NCBI RefSeq assembly: GCF_002863225.1
Contig: NZ_PKEK01000026.1
Span: 62,001-126,000 of the forward strand
DNA: 64,000 bases
Reading direction: 5' to 3'
DNA from: Mycobacterium sp.
GTDB taxonomy: Bacteria; Actinomycetota; Actinomycetes; Mycobacteriales; Mycobacteriaceae
Part shown: in pieces, positions 9,522 through 17,729 of the stretch
How the letters are laid out: every line of letters begins with the position of its first letter
Numbering within the stretch: the first letter of the stretch is position 1
The notes under the pieces: generated by a model
Seen by the model: the letters and a program-made list of their open reading frames with translations, nothing else
Told to the model about the DNA's origin: nothing
Database searches by the model: none
Position numbers and translations under genes: made by a program

Positions 9522-10579
9522 AGCTGCGCACGCCACTGACCGAGCTGATCGGTATCGAACATCCGGTGGTGCAGACCGGAATGGGTTGGGTGGCTGGTGC
9601 GCGACTCGTCGCGGCGACATCAAATGCCGGCGGCCTGGGCATCCTGGCCTCGGCGACCATGACGCTCGACGAGTTGGCCGTCGCGATCGGGAAGGTCAAA
9701 GCGGCCACCGACAAACCGTTCGGAGTCAACATCCGCGCCGATGCCGGCGATGCGGGCGACCGGGTGGACCTGATGATCCGCGAGGGTGTCAGGGTCGCAT
9801 CCTTTGCGCTGGCACCCAAGCAGGAATTGATCGCCAAGCTCAAAGAAGCCGGCTCCGTGGTCATTCCGTCGGTAGGTCTGGCCAAGCACGCCCGCAAGGT
9901 GGCGTCCTGGGGGGCCGACGCGGTGATCGTCCAGGGCGGTGAGGGCGGCGGCCACACCGGACCGATCGCCACCACGCTGCTGCTGCCCTCGGTGCTGGAC
10001 GCCGTCAGCATCCCGGTGATCGCGGCGGGCGGCTTCTTCGACGGTCGCGGTCTCGCGGCCGCGCTGTCCTACGGCGCTGCCGGGGTCGCGATGGGAACCC
10101 GGTTCCTGCTCACCTCGGATTCCACCGTGCCCGACGCGGTCAAGCAGCGTTATCTGCAATCGGCCCTGGACGGCACGGTCGTCACCACCCGTGTCGACGG
10201 CATGCCGCACCGGGTGCTGCGTACCGGCCTGGTCGAGAAGCTGGAAAGTGGCACGCCGATCAGGGGTTTGGCCGCTGCCGTGGGTAACGCCGGCAAGTTC
10301 AAGAAAATGTCCGGCATGACCTGGGCATCGATGATTCGCGACGGCCTGGCGATGAGGCACGGCAAGGAAATGACCATGGCGCAGATCGTGATGGCGGCCA
10401 ACACACCCATGCTGCTCAAAGCCGGTCTGGTCGAAGGCAATACCGACGCCGGCGTGTTGGCATCCGGCCAAGTCGCCGGTATCGTCGACGACCTGCCGTC
10501 CTGCGCGGAGCTGATCGACGCGATTGTCGCCGACGCCGTCAAACACCTACAGGCGGCGTCCGGGCTGATTCAGGACTGA
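9518..10579 (+). CDS. ipdC: IpdC, FMN-dependent oxidoreductase of the nitronate monooxygenase fold, C/D ring degradation
   Basis: A 353-residue TIM-barrel flavoprotein resembling 2-nitropropane dioxygenase/nitronate monooxygenase. The FMN phosphate region is visible in VIVQGGEGGGHTGP and VIAAGGFFDGRG, with YGAAGVAMGTRFL after it. In the sterol pathway IpdC is needed to introduce the unsaturation that allows ring C/D hydrolysis; Rv3553 is the orthologue. GTG 9518 overlaps the ipdB stop by four bases. The 3' end overlaps the convergent DUF899 gene by 10 bases. In M. tuberculosis fdxB (Rv3554) follows; here it is absent from this position. Confidence 0.92.
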   Translation: MKLRTPLTELIGIEHPVVQTGMGWVAGARLVAATSNAGGLGILASATMTLDELAVAIGKVKAATDKPFGVNIRADAGDAGDRVDLMIREGVRVASFALAPKQELIAKLKEAGSVVIPSVGLAKHARKVASWGADAVIVQGGEGGGHTGPIATTLLLPSVLDAVSIPVIAAGGFFDGRGLAAALSYGAAGVAMGTRFLLTSDSTVPDAVKQRYLQSALDGTVVTTRVDGMPHRVLRTGLVEKLESGTPIRGLAAAVGNAGKFKKMSGMTWASMIRDGLAMRHGKEMTMAQIVMAANTPMLLKAGLVEGNTDAGVLASGQVAGIVDDLPSCAELIDAIVADAVKHLQAASGLIQD

Positions 10580-11256
10580 GGGCCGTAGGCGCGGGCGATG
10601 TCCTGCGAGCCGCCCCATCTACTGAAGGTCGGTGACTGCGGCCAGCCGTCCGGGGAGTCCTGCCACTCTTCCTGCCGCCCATAGGGAAGCACGTCGATCA
10701 AAGCGAAGACATGCTGCAACTGCTCGGTCCCGCGACCGTTGGTGTGCCAGGTCCGGTAGACGTTATCTCCATCTCGCAGAAAGACATTGACCCCGAAGCC
10801 ACCGTTCGGTGGCGCGTCGACGTCGGCTCCGAACGGGCTGTTGGCGGTGGAATACCAGGTCATCTGATTTCCCACCCGGCGCTTGTAGGCGAGCGCCTCG
10901 TCGATCGGGCCCTGGGTGACGATGACAAACCGGGCGTCCCAATTGTCCAGGAATTCGAGCCGGGTGTACTGCGACGTCATACCGGTGCATCCCGGACACT
11001 GCCAGTCTTCTCCCGGAAACCACATGTGGTTGTAGACGATCAGCTGCGACTTCCCCTCGAACACGTCGACCAGTCGCACCGGCCCGTCCTCGCCCTCGAG
11101 GGTGTAGTCGGGCATCGCGACCATCGGCAATCGGCGTCGTTGCGCGGCAATCGAATCCAATTCACGGGTGGCCGCCTTTTCGCGGACGCGTAGCGCGTCC
11201 AGCTCTCGTTGCCAGGTCTCCTGGTCCACGACGGGCGGCAATCCTGCGGTGTTCAC
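10570..11256 (-). CDS. DUF899 thioredoxin-fold protein
   Basis: A 228-residue protein of the DUF899 family. A helical N-terminus (REKAATRELD) precedes a thioredoxin-like domain with a WQCPGCTG redox motif at about residue 85. DUF899 proteins are often annotated as dithiol-disulfide isomerases or AhpC/TSA-like, but biochemical evidence is thin. No signal peptide is visible, so it is probably cytoplasmic. GTG 11256 is preceded by a strong GGAGGGG ribosome site. It is transcribed divergently from a TetR regulator across an intergenic region containing 16-base direct repeats, so it is the likely target of that regulator. The pair is foreign to the M. tuberculosis order here. Confidence 0.85.
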   Translation of the reverse strand: MNTAGLPPVVDQETWQRELDALRVREKAATRELDSIAAQRRRLPMVAMPDYTLEGEDGPVRLVDVFEGKSQLIVYNHMWFPGEDWQCPGCTGMTSQYTRLEFLDNWDARFVIVTQGPIDEALAYKRRVGNQMTWYSTANSPFGADVDAPPNGGFGVNVFLRDGDNVYRTWHTNGRGTEQLQHVFALIDVLPYGRQEEWQDSPDGWPQSPTFSRWGGSQDIARAYGPQS

Positions 11257-11271
11257 GACAATCCCCTCCGA

Positions 11272-11310
11272 TGTTCACGCCGTACACATGCTAATGTTCA
11301 CACCGTACAC
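11272..11310. promoter_or_regulatory. Direct-repeat operator between DUF899 and TetR genes
   Basis: Two copies of TGTTCAC(G/A)CCGTACAC at 11272-11287 and 11295-11310, 15 of 16 bases identical, with start points 23 bases apart (about two helix turns). Between and overlapping them are ATGCTA/TAATGT, readable as -10 elements on both strands (minus TAGCAT 11288-11293; plus TAATGT 11292-11297). A likely binding region for the adjacent TetR protein, controlling both directions. Confidence 0.6.
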
Positions 11311-11334
11311 TTCCTCTCCGAGAAGGGTCAAGCG

Positions 11335-11931
11335 TTGGCGACCTTGAAGACCGGTTATCACCACGGTGACCTGCGAACGGCACTGATCGACGCCGGGTTA
11401 CACCTCACCCAGACCGGCGGGCCGGAGGCGCTGACCATTCGGGAAGCGACTCGGCAAGTGGGGGTTTCGCCGAACGCCGCCTACCGGCACTTTGTCGACC
11501 GCGAGGCGCTGCTGGGCGCGGTGGCGACGGCGATTCAGCATCGGATGGCCGCGCGAATGGCACGTAGGCATAGCGCGGGCGCCGCCGAACGGTTACGCGC
11601 GGTGGGCCTGGGCTACATCAAGTTCGCACTCGACGAACCCGGGTGGTTCACGGTGGCGTTCTTCAGCGCCGACCCGGTAGGGCTCAACGAGGAGACGGCC
11701 AGCGCACCACCGTATCTGGCTCTGGTGGATGTGCTCGACGCGATGGTGGAGGACGGGACACTGTCTCCCGATCGCCGCGCGGGCGCGGAGTGGCCGTGCT
11801 GGTCGGCAGTGCACGGGTTCGCCGAGTTGGCGTTGCGCGGCCCGTTGCGGCACGCCAGCCGCCGCGAAGTGGACACCCTCGCCGCGCGCACGGTCGACGA
11901 CATCATCGCCGGGCTGATGCACCGAGCCTGA
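11335..11931 (+). CDS. TetR-family transcriptional regulator
   Basis: A 198-residue TetR regulator starting at TTG 11335 with a GAGAAGGG ribosome site just upstream. The ATG-like extension upstream would run through the promoter repeats, so it is rejected. The HTH lies in residues about 10-57 (HHGDLRTALIDAG, EALTIREATRQVGVSPNAAYRHFVDREALL). The C-terminal ligand-binding domain resembles the TetR_C_33/WHG type (FALDEPGWFTVAF, SAVHGFAELALRGPL). Probably autoregulates and represses the divergent DUF899 gene through the direct repeats. Ligand unknown; a redox or electrophile signal would fit a thioredoxin-fold target but is only inference. Confidence 0.88.
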   Translation: MATLKTGYHHGDLRTALIDAGLHLTQTGGPEALTIREATRQVGVSPNAAYRHFVDREALLGAVATAIQHRMAARMARRHSAGAAERLRAVGLGYIKFALDEPGWFTVAFFSADPVGLNEETASAPPYLALVDVLDAMVEDGTLSPDRRAGAEWPCWSAVHGFAELALRGPLRHASRREVDTLAARTVDDIIAGLMHRA

Positions 11932-11959
11932 AAGCAACCACAGGCGGACGGGAACGGGC

Positions 11960-11965
11960 TAGCGT
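11960..11965 (+). promoter_or_regulatory. -10 element of the CDGP gene (leaderless)
   Basis: TAGCGT, 7 bases before the ATG at 11972, in the 40-base gap after the TetR stop. It suggests independent leaderless transcription of the small secreted protein gene. Confidence 0.5.
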
Positions 11966-11971
11966 CGACCC

Positions 11972-12238
11972 ATGAAGCGCTGCATTGCCGGAGGATTCGC
12001 TGTCCTACTGGTCAGCCTCGGACTGGTCCACTCAGCGCCACCGGCCCGGGCCGGCTGCATACCTGCCCCCGGCGTGATCAACAAGTGCGACGGGCCCGTC
12101 CAGCCCGATGGCACCTGGCAGCGTTGCGTGATGACGACTCATCTGTCGTATCAGGGCGCCAGCTCATTCCTGATACCCGAGAAGAGTTGCGACACGATCG
12201 GGCCCGGTATGGGCGACCCACCCGGGCACATCGACTGA
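11972..12238 (+). CDS. Small secreted CDGP-domain protein
   Basis: An 88-residue protein with a Sec signal peptide (residues 1-27, ending PPARAG) and a mature peptide of about 60 residues containing four cysteines and the INKCDGPVQPDGTWQRC segment that defines the mycobacterial CDGP family. The cysteines probably form disulfides outside the cytoplasm. Function unknown; similar short proteins are scattered through mycobacterial genomes. The ATG start is supported by a -10 element 7 bases upstream. It follows the TetR gene in the inserted cassette, but its own promoter means linkage to TetR is not shown. Confidence 0.82.
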   Translation: MKRCIAGGFAVLLVSLGLVHSAPPARAGCIPAPGVINKCDGPVQPDGTWQRCVMTTHLSYQGASSFLIPEKSCDTIGPGMGDPPGHID

Positions 12239-12319
12239 GCTGAAGGCCGACTGCGCATCTGGCAGCGCCTTGGCCGCGAGTACTTCCGAGCCGAGAAACG
12301 GCCACTCCACGTCCGTCAT
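12238..12319 (-). pseudogene. N-terminal remnant of a DUF559-type protein gene
   Basis: Reading leftward from ATG 12319 gives about 26 residues (MTDVEWPFLGSEVLAAKALP and a little more) that look like the conserved N-terminus of mycobacterial DUF559 (very-short-patch-repair-like) proteins. The similarity then ends abruptly at the 3' end of the CDGP gene. The rest of the roughly 300-residue family is absent. The remaining part of the 12,239-12,417 gap holds nothing else I recognise. Assignment is from pattern memory and is uncertain. Confidence 0.4.
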
Positions 12320-12417
12320 GCGAACATGCTGCCGACGGACACCAACACCCGACGACCGTGAATACGACGACGCGACACACCGCGCGGGCGTCGCGAGATT
12401 CACGCTCGGCGTAGGAA

Positions 12418-13578
12418 TTACAGCCGCTCGATGATCGTGACGTTCGCGGTGCCGCCGCCTTCACACATCGTCTGCAGGCCGTAGCGCCCGCCGGTGCGCT
12501 CCAATTCGTTGAGCATCGTCGTGAAAAGCTTTGCCCCGGTTGCACCTAACGGGTGACCGAGCGCGATCGCGCCGCCGTTGGGGTTCACCTTTTCCGGATC
12601 CGCCTTGATCTCTTTGAGCCAGGCAAGCACCACCGGCGCGAACGCCTCGTTGATCTCGACGGTGTCGATGTCGTCGATGGACAGCCCGGTCTTCTCCAAC
12701 GCGTAGCGGGTGGCCGGGATCGGCCCGGTGAGCATGAACACCGGGTCGGCCGCGCGGGCGCTGATGTGATGGATACGCGCCCGCGGCGTCAGGTTGTGAT
12801 CCTTGACCGCCTGCTCGGAGGCCAACAGCACCGCGCTGGCTCCGTCGGAGATCTGGCTGGCCATCGCGGCGGTCAGGCGGCCACCTTCGACCAACGTCTT
12901 GAGGCCGGCCATCTTCTCCAGTGACGACTCACGCGGACCTTCGTCGACCCGGAACGGACCGTGTTCGGTTTCCACGGTGATGATCTCGTTGTCGAAGTGG
13001 CCGCCGCGGATCGCGCCGAAGGCGCGCTCGTGACTGGTCAGTGCGTACCGCTCCATCTCCTCGCGCGACAGGTTCCACTTCTCGGCGATCAGCTCCGATC
13101 CGCGGAACTGTGAGATCTCCTGGTCTCCGTAGCGGTGCAGCCACTGCTTGGATTCGTTAGTCGGTGACGTGAATCCGAACTGCTCGCCGACGATCATGGC
13201 CGACGAGATCGGGATCTGACTCATGTTCTGCACGCCACCCGCGACGATCACGTCCGCGGTGCCCGCCATGATCGCTTGGGCGCCAAAGGAAATAGCCTGC
13301 TGGCTCGACCCGCACTGCCGGTCGACGGTGACACCGGGGACCTCTTCGGGGTAGCCGGCAGCCAGCCAGGACAACCGGGCGATGTTGCCGGCCTGCGGAC
13401 CGATGGCGTCGACGCAGCCGGCGATCACGTCCTCGACGGCGGCGGGATCGATGTCCACTCGGTCGAGCAGTCCACGCCACCCGAGCGCGCCCAGGTCGAC
13501 GGGATGCACGCCGGCGAGCGACCCGTTGCGCTTGCCCACCGCAGTGCGGACGGCATCGATGACGTAGGCCTCAGACAT
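12418..13578 (-). CDS. fadA6: Thiolase FadA6, last carbon-carbon cleavage of rings C/D
   Basis: A 386-residue thiolase. In the pathway it cleaves 6-methyl-3,7-dioxodecanedioyl-CoA to acetyl-CoA and 4-methyl-5-oxo-octanedioyl-CoA (MOODA-CoA). Catalytic residues are visible: Cys89 in RQCGSSQQA, His342 in ALGHPLGATG and Cys372 in TMCEGGG. It is the last gene of the leftward fadE30-ipdF-kstR2-fadA6 operon, starting 5 bases after the kstR2 stop with an AAGGAG-type ribosome site inside the kstR2 end. Orthologue of Rv3556c. Confidence 0.94.
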   Translation of the reverse strand: MSEAYVIDAVRTAVGKRNGSLAGVHPVDLGALGWRGLLDRVDIDPAAVEDVIAGCVDAIGPQAGNIARLSWLAAGYPEEVPGVTVDRQCGSSQQAISFGAQAIMAGTADVIVAGGVQNMSQIPISSAMIVGEQFGFTSPTNESKQWLHRYGDQEISQFRGSELIAEKWNLSREEMERYALTSHERAFGAIRGGHFDNEIITVETEHGPFRVDEGPRESSLEKMAGLKTLVEGGRLTAAMASQISDGASAVLLASEQAVKDHNLTPRARIHHISARAADPVFMLTGPIPATRYALEKTGLSIDDIDTVEINEAFAPVVLAWLKEIKADPEKVNPNGGAIALGHPLGATGAKLFTTMLNELERTGGRYGLQTMCEGGGTANVTIIERL

Positions 13579-13583
13579 GATGA

Positions 13584-14183
13584 TCAGACTCCTTCTTTGG
13601 TAATTCCACCTAGGACGATCGCGAGATATTGCTGACCCACCTGCTGCGCGGTGAGCGGTCCGCCGGGCTGATACCAGCGCACCGACACCCAGGTGGTGTC
13701 ACGAATGAATCGGTAAACCAGATCGACGTCGAGGTCGGGCCGCAGGTAGCCCTCCTCGATGCCCTGATGCAGGACATCGACCCACATCTTGCGCTGTTGC
13801 TTGTTCAGGTCTTCCAGGTAGGAGAACCGTGGCTGAGGCAGCAGTCGCTTGGCCTCGTCCTGGTAGATGACAACCTGGGCGTGGCGATGCTCGATGGCGT
13901 CGAACGACGCCATGAACAGCCCCTTGAGCCGCTCCAGCGAATTCGGTTGAGTGTCAACGATTTCCTGATAGCGAGCGAACAGCCAGTCCATGAACTTTCG
14001 CAGGACCTCGTCGACCATCTCCTCTTTGGACGCGAAGTGGTGATACAGGCTGCCGGAGAGAATGCCCGCGCTGTCGGCGATGTCGCGGACGGTGGTCGCG
14101 CGCAACCCGCGCTCGGCGAACATCGTCGCGGCGAGTTCCAGCAACTCGTCGCGACGACTGTTCGGCTGAGGCGGTTGGGTCAT
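13584..14183 (-). CDS. kstR2: TetR-family repressor KstR2
   Basis: A 199-residue TetR repressor nearly collinear with M. tuberculosis KstR2 (200 aa). The HTH is in residues about 10-55 (ERGLRATTVRDIADSAGILSGSLYHHFASKEEM is split across the helices), and the C-terminus ends QQYLAIVLGGITKEGV. It represses the C/D-ring genes and is released by HIP-CoA, the FadD3 product. Start ATG 14183 overlaps the ipdF stop (ATGA). Being inside the operon headed by the KstR2-controlled fadE30 promoter, it is autoregulated. Two matching operators are in the window (7078-7093 and 16127-16140). Confidence 0.95.
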   Translation of the reverse strand: MTQPPQPNSRRDELLELAATMFAERGLRATTVRDIADSAGILSGSLYHHFASKEEMVDEVLRKFMDWLFARYQEIVDTQPNSLERLKGLFMASFDAIEHRHAQVVIYQDEAKRLLPQPRFSYLEDLNKQQRKMWVDVLHQGIEEGYLRPDLDVDLVYRFIRDTTWVSVRWYQPGGPLTAQQVGQQYLAIVLGGITKEGV

Positions 14184-14968
14184 GGATGCTGACTCGACAC
14201 TGAAATCACTTCTCCAGTCAGGTAACTGGAGTAGTCGCTGGCAAGAAACGCGATGGTCGACGCCACCTCCCACGGCTCGGCGGCCCGACCGAACGCCTCG
14301 CCGGCCGACAGCTGATCGAGCAGTTCGGGCGAACTGGTCTTGTCGAGGAACTTGTGCCGCGCGATGCTCGGCGACACGGCATTGATCCGCACCCCGTAGT
14401 CGACGGCTTCGATTGCGCTGCAACGGGTAAGCGCCATCACGCCGGCCTTGGCGGCCGCGTAGTGGGACTGCGAGTGCTGCGCACGCCAGCCCAGCACGCT
14501 GGCGTTGTTGACGATGACGCCGCGGTGGTCCGCGTCGCGGAAGTACCGCAGCGCAGCACGGGTCGTGCGTAACACCGAGGTCAGCGTGACGTTGAGAACG
14601 CGGTCCCATTCCTCGTCGGTGATGTCGACCACCGGCGTCTGACCGCCGAGTCCGGCGTTGTTGACCAGGACGTCGAGTCGGCCGAGTCGCGCGGTCGTCG
14701 AGGAGATCAGCGCGTCGACCTGAGCGGTGGACGTGACGTCGCAGACCACGCTCTCCACCCGGCCCAGGCCCAGGGCGATCAGCTCGTCGCGCGTCTCGCC
14801 GAGCCGTCGTTCATGGTGATCGGAGACCACCACGTCGGCACCTTCGACAAGAGCACGTCGAGCGGTCGCCGAGCCGATGCCGGTGCCTGCCGCAGCCGTG
14901 ACGACCACGACCTTGCCCTGCAGAAGTCCGTGTCCGGCAACTTCTTTCGGCGCAACGGCCAGTGTCAT
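14180..14968 (-). CDS. ipdF: Short-chain dehydrogenase IpdF, C/D ring degradation
   Basis: A 262-residue SDR with TAAAGTGIG as cofactor motif, NNAGLGG, catalytic Ser in NNASVLG and YAAAK. It corresponds to Rv3559c/IpdF, which oxidises the 5-hydroxyl of the HIP-CoA-derived intermediate. The open frame runs on upstream, but ATG 14968 overlaps the fadE30 stop (ATGA), has an adjacent GAGG, and matches the family N-terminus. It is coupled on both sides, to fadE30 upstream and kstR2 downstream, by ATGA overlaps. Confidence 0.92.
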   Translation of the reverse strand: MTLAVAPKEVAGHGLLQGKVVVVTAAAGTGIGSATARRALVEGADVVVSDHHERRLGETRDELIALGLGRVESVVCDVTSTAQVDALISSTTARLGRLDVLVNNAGLGGQTPVVDITDEEWDRVLNVTLTSVLRTTRAALRYFRDADHRGVIVNNASVLGWRAQHSQSHYAAAKAGVMALTRCSAIEAVDYGVRINAVSPSIARHKFLDKTSSPELLDQLSAGEAFGRAAEPWEVASTIAFLASDYSSYLTGEVISVSSQHP

Positions 14969-16110
14969 CGAGCCTCCCTCGGTAAGCCGAGCACCCGCTC
15001 GGCGATGATGTTGCGCTGAATCTCGTTGGAGCCGCCGTAAATGGTGTCGGCCCGGGTGAACAGGTAGAGCCGCTGCCACTCATCGAAGTCGCCGCCGGCG
15101 AGCACCAGTCCCGCCTTGCCCCGGATGTCCATCGCAATCTCACCGAGGTCGCGATGCCAGTTGGCCCACAACAGCTTCGAGACGTTATCTTGACCGGGCT
15201 GCTCCACGTCCATGGTGGCCAGCGCGTAGGACCGCATCGCGCGAAGCCCGGCCCACGAGCGGGTCAGCCGCTCCCGGATCAACGGATCATCCGCGGCGCC
15301 AGTCTGTTTGGCGAGATCGACCACCGAGCTGAGCTCGCGGGCGTAGACGATCTGCTGACCAAGGGTCGACACGCCACGCTCGAAGGTCAGCGTTCCCATC
15401 GCGACCCGCCAGCCGTCACCGGGTTCACCCACCACCAGGTCGGCGTCGGTGCGGGCGTCGTCGAAGAACACCTCGTTGAATTCGGAGTCCCCGGTCAACT
15501 GCACGATCGGACGGACATCCACGCCGGGCTGGTCGAGCGGCACCAGCAGATACGACAGGCCCGCATGCCGCTTGGAGCCCTTCTCGGTGCGTGCCACCAC
15601 GAAGCACCACTGCGCCCAGTGCGCCAGCGACGTCCACACCTTCTGGCCGTTGATCACCCATTGGTCGCCGTCGAGCACGGCGGTGGTCGATACGTTGGCC
15701 AGGTCGCTGCCCGCGCCCGGCTCGGAGTAACCCTGCGACCACAATTCGGTGACGTCGAGAATGCGCGGCAGGAAGCGCTGCTGCTGCTCCGCGGTGCCGT
15801 AGGCGATCAGCGTCGGACCGAGCAGTTCCTCACCGAAGTGGTTGATCTTGGCAGGTGCATTGGCAAGGGCGTATTCCTCGTAGAAGGCCACCCGATGCGC
15901 CACCGACAGGCCGCGGCCGCCATGCTTTTCCGGCCACCCCAGACACGTCAGACCGGCCTTTGCGAGATGCTGGTTCCACGCCCGCCGTTCTTCGAACGCC
16001 TCGTGTTCGCGACCGGGACCACCGAGCCCCTTGAGAGCGGCGAAATCGCCGACCAGGTTCTCGGCCAGCCAGTCGCGGACCTCGGCCCGGAACTCCTCGA
16101 CGCCTTGCAC
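14965..16110 (-). CDS. fadE30: Acyl-CoA dehydrogenase FadE30 (HIP-CoA pathway)
   Basis: A 381-residue acyl-CoA dehydrogenase, orthologue of Rv3560c, which dehydrogenates the propionyl-CoA side chain of 5-hydroxy-HIP-CoA. FAD-binding segments are visible: SQGYSEPGAGSDLANVST and INGQKVWTSLAHWAQW, with the C-terminal DTIYGGSNEIQRNIIAERVLGLPR. GTG 16110 is chosen because a TAGCCT -10 element ends 7 bases upstream, so the operon fadE30-ipdF-kstR2-fadA6 is probably leaderless and directly controlled by the overlapping KstR2 site. Divergent from fadD3. Confidence 0.93.
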   Translation of the reverse strand: MQGVEEFRAEVRDWLAENLVGDFAALKGLGGPGREHEAFEERRAWNQHLAKAGLTCLGWPEKHGGRGLSVAHRVAFYEEYALANAPAKINHFGEELLGPTLIAYGTAEQQQRFLPRILDVTELWSQGYSEPGAGSDLANVSTTAVLDGDQWVINGQKVWTSLAHWAQWCFVVARTEKGSKRHAGLSYLLVPLDQPGVDVRPIVQLTGDSEFNEVFFDDARTDADLVVGEPGDGWRVAMGTLTFERGVSTLGQQIVYARELSSVVDLAKQTGAADDPLIRERLTRSWAGLRAMRSYALATMDVEQPGQDNVSKLLWANWHRDLGEIAMDIRGKAGLVLAGGDFDEWQRLYLFTRADTIYGGSNEIQRNIIAERVLGLPREAR

Positions 16111-16116
16111 CCTAGT

Positions 16117-16122
16117 AGGCTA
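16117..16122 (-). promoter_or_regulatory. -10 element of the fadE30-ipdF-kstR2-fadA6 operon (leaderless)
   Basis: TAGCCT on the minus strand, 7 bases before the fadE30 GTG at 16110 and 5 bases from the KstR2 operator core. Confidence 0.55.
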
Positions 16123-16126
16123 ACCT

Positions 16127-16140
16127 ACCAAGCACTTGCT
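16127..16140. promoter_or_regulatory. KstR2 operator between fadE30 and fadD3
   Basis: ACCAAGCACTTGCT fits AnCAAGnnCTTGnT. It sits between the minus-strand -10 of fadE30 and a plus-strand TAGCCC at 16145-16150 that may serve fadD3, so it can silence both divergent operons. Confidence 0.88.
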
Positions 16141-16205
16141 TTGTTAGCCCGGCAGCGAACTTCTCCTGCCAGCGGCGATAGCGATCAGCACCCTGAGGGA
16201 GTTCG

Positions 16206-17729
16206 ATGTCGAGCCAACCGCAGACCATTCCTGCGGCGCTGGACCACATCGCGCGCGAACTTGCCGACCACGACGCGCTGGTCACCGAGGATCGGTTGTT
16301 CACCTTCGCCGAATTGCGTGCCGAGGTCCGCCGTGCGGCGGCGGCCATGATCGCCCTGGGCGTCACCCCCGGTGACCGGGTGGCGATCTGGTCGCCGAAC
16401 ACCTGGCACTGGGTGGTGGCCTGCCTGGCCACGCACTACTGCGGCGCCACTGTCGTTCCGCTGAACACCCGCTACACCGCCACCGAGGCGGCCGACATCC
16501 TGGCCCGCACCAAGGCTCCGCTGCTGGTGGCCATGGGTGCGTTCCTCGGCGCAGACCGCGTCGCCGACCTCGACCGCTCGGCGCTCCCCGACCTCCGGCA
16601 CATCGTCCGGGTGCCCATCGACGGCGACGACGGCACATGGGACGAGTTCGTCACCCGGGGGACCGACCTGGCGGCGGCCGACGCCCGCGCTGCCGCCGTC
16701 CAGCCCGATGACATCTCCGACGTCCTGTTCACCTCGGGCACCACCGGCCGCAGCAAGGGCGTGCTGTGCGCGCACCGGCAGTCACTGGCCGGGTCGGCCT
16801 CGTGGGCGGCGTGCGGCAAGATCACCAGCGACGACCGCTACCTGTGCATCAACCCGTTCTTCCATAACTTCGGCTACAAGGCCGGCATCCTGGCCTGCCT
16901 GCAGACCGGAGCCACCCTGATCCCGCAGCTCACGTTCGACGCCGAGCAGGCGTTGCGCGCGGTCGCCGAACACCGGATCACCGTGCTTCCCGGCCCGCCG
17001 ACGATCTACCAGACCCTGCTCGACCATCCATCACGCGCCGACTACGACCTGAGCTCACTCCGGTTTGCGGTCACCGGTGCGGCGACCGTGCCCGTCGTGC
17101 TGATCGAAAGAATGCAGAGCGAACTGGATTTCGACATCGTGCTGACCGCCTACGGACTCACCGAGTCCAACGGGATGGGCACGATGTGCCGCGCCGACGA
17201 CGACGCGGCCACCGTCGCCAACACCTGTGGCCGACCGATCGCCGATTTCGAGCTGCGGATCGGAGATGAGACCGGCGAGGTGCTGCTGCGCGGACCCAAC
17301 GTGATGCTCGGCTACCTCGACGACCCCGATGCCACCGCCGCCGCCATCGACACCGACGGTTGGCTGCACACCGGCGACATCGGAAAGCTCGATACCGCAG
17401 GCAATCTGCAGATCACCGACCGGCTCAAAGACATGTACATCTGCGGCGGTTTCAACGTCTACCCCGCCGAAATCGAGCAGGTGCTGGCCCGCCTCGACGG
17501 CGTGGTGGACTGCGCCGTGATCGGCGTGCCTGACCAGCGACTCGGCGAAGTCGGACGGGCGTACCTGGTGGCGCGGCCCAGTGCCGGCCTCGACGAGAAG
17601 TCGGTGATCGCTTACACGCGCCAGTATTTGGCGAATTTCAAAGCTCCACGTTCGGTGAGGTTTGTCGACGTGCTGCCCCGCAACGCGGGCGGCAAGGTGG
17701 TCAAACCGCTACTGCGAGAGATGGCGTAA
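16206..17729 (+). CDS. fadD3: HIP-CoA synthetase FadD3
   Basis: A 507-residue adenylate-forming ligase, orthologue of Rv3561, which activates HIP, the C/D-ring propionate left after ring A/B removal, as HIP-CoA. HIP-CoA is both the next substrate and the KstR2 inducer. Motifs: P-loop TSGTTGRSKG at residues 176-185, YGLTESNG, the GWLHTGDIG hinge region, and a C-terminal lysine in RNAGGKVVK. ATG 16206 has GAGGGAG just upstream. The 5' leader is about 50 bases from the KstR2-controlled promoter. Its stop overlaps fadE31 by one base (TAATG). Confidence 0.95.
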   Translation: MSSQPQTIPAALDHIARELADHDALVTEDRLFTFAELRAEVRRAAAAMIALGVTPGDRVAIWSPNTWHWVVACLATHYCGATVVPLNTRYTATEAADILARTKAPLLVAMGAFLGADRVADLDRSALPDLRHIVRVPIDGDDGTWDEFVTRGTDLAAADARAAAVQPDDISDVLFTSGTTGRSKGVLCAHRQSLAGSASWAACGKITSDDRYLCINPFFHNFGYKAGILACLQTGATLIPQLTFDAEQALRAVAEHRITVLPGPPTIYQTLLDHPSRADYDLSSLRFAVTGAATVPVVLIERMQSELDFDIVLTAYGLTESNGMGTMCRADDDAATVANTCGRPIADFELRIGDETGEVLLRGPNVMLGYLDDPDATAAAIDTDGWLHTGDIGKLDTAGNLQITDRLKDMYICGGFNVYPAEIEQVLARLDGVVDCAVIGVPDQRLGEVGRAYLVARPSAGLDEKSVIAYTRQYLANFKAPRSVRFVDVLPRNAGGKVVKPLLREMA

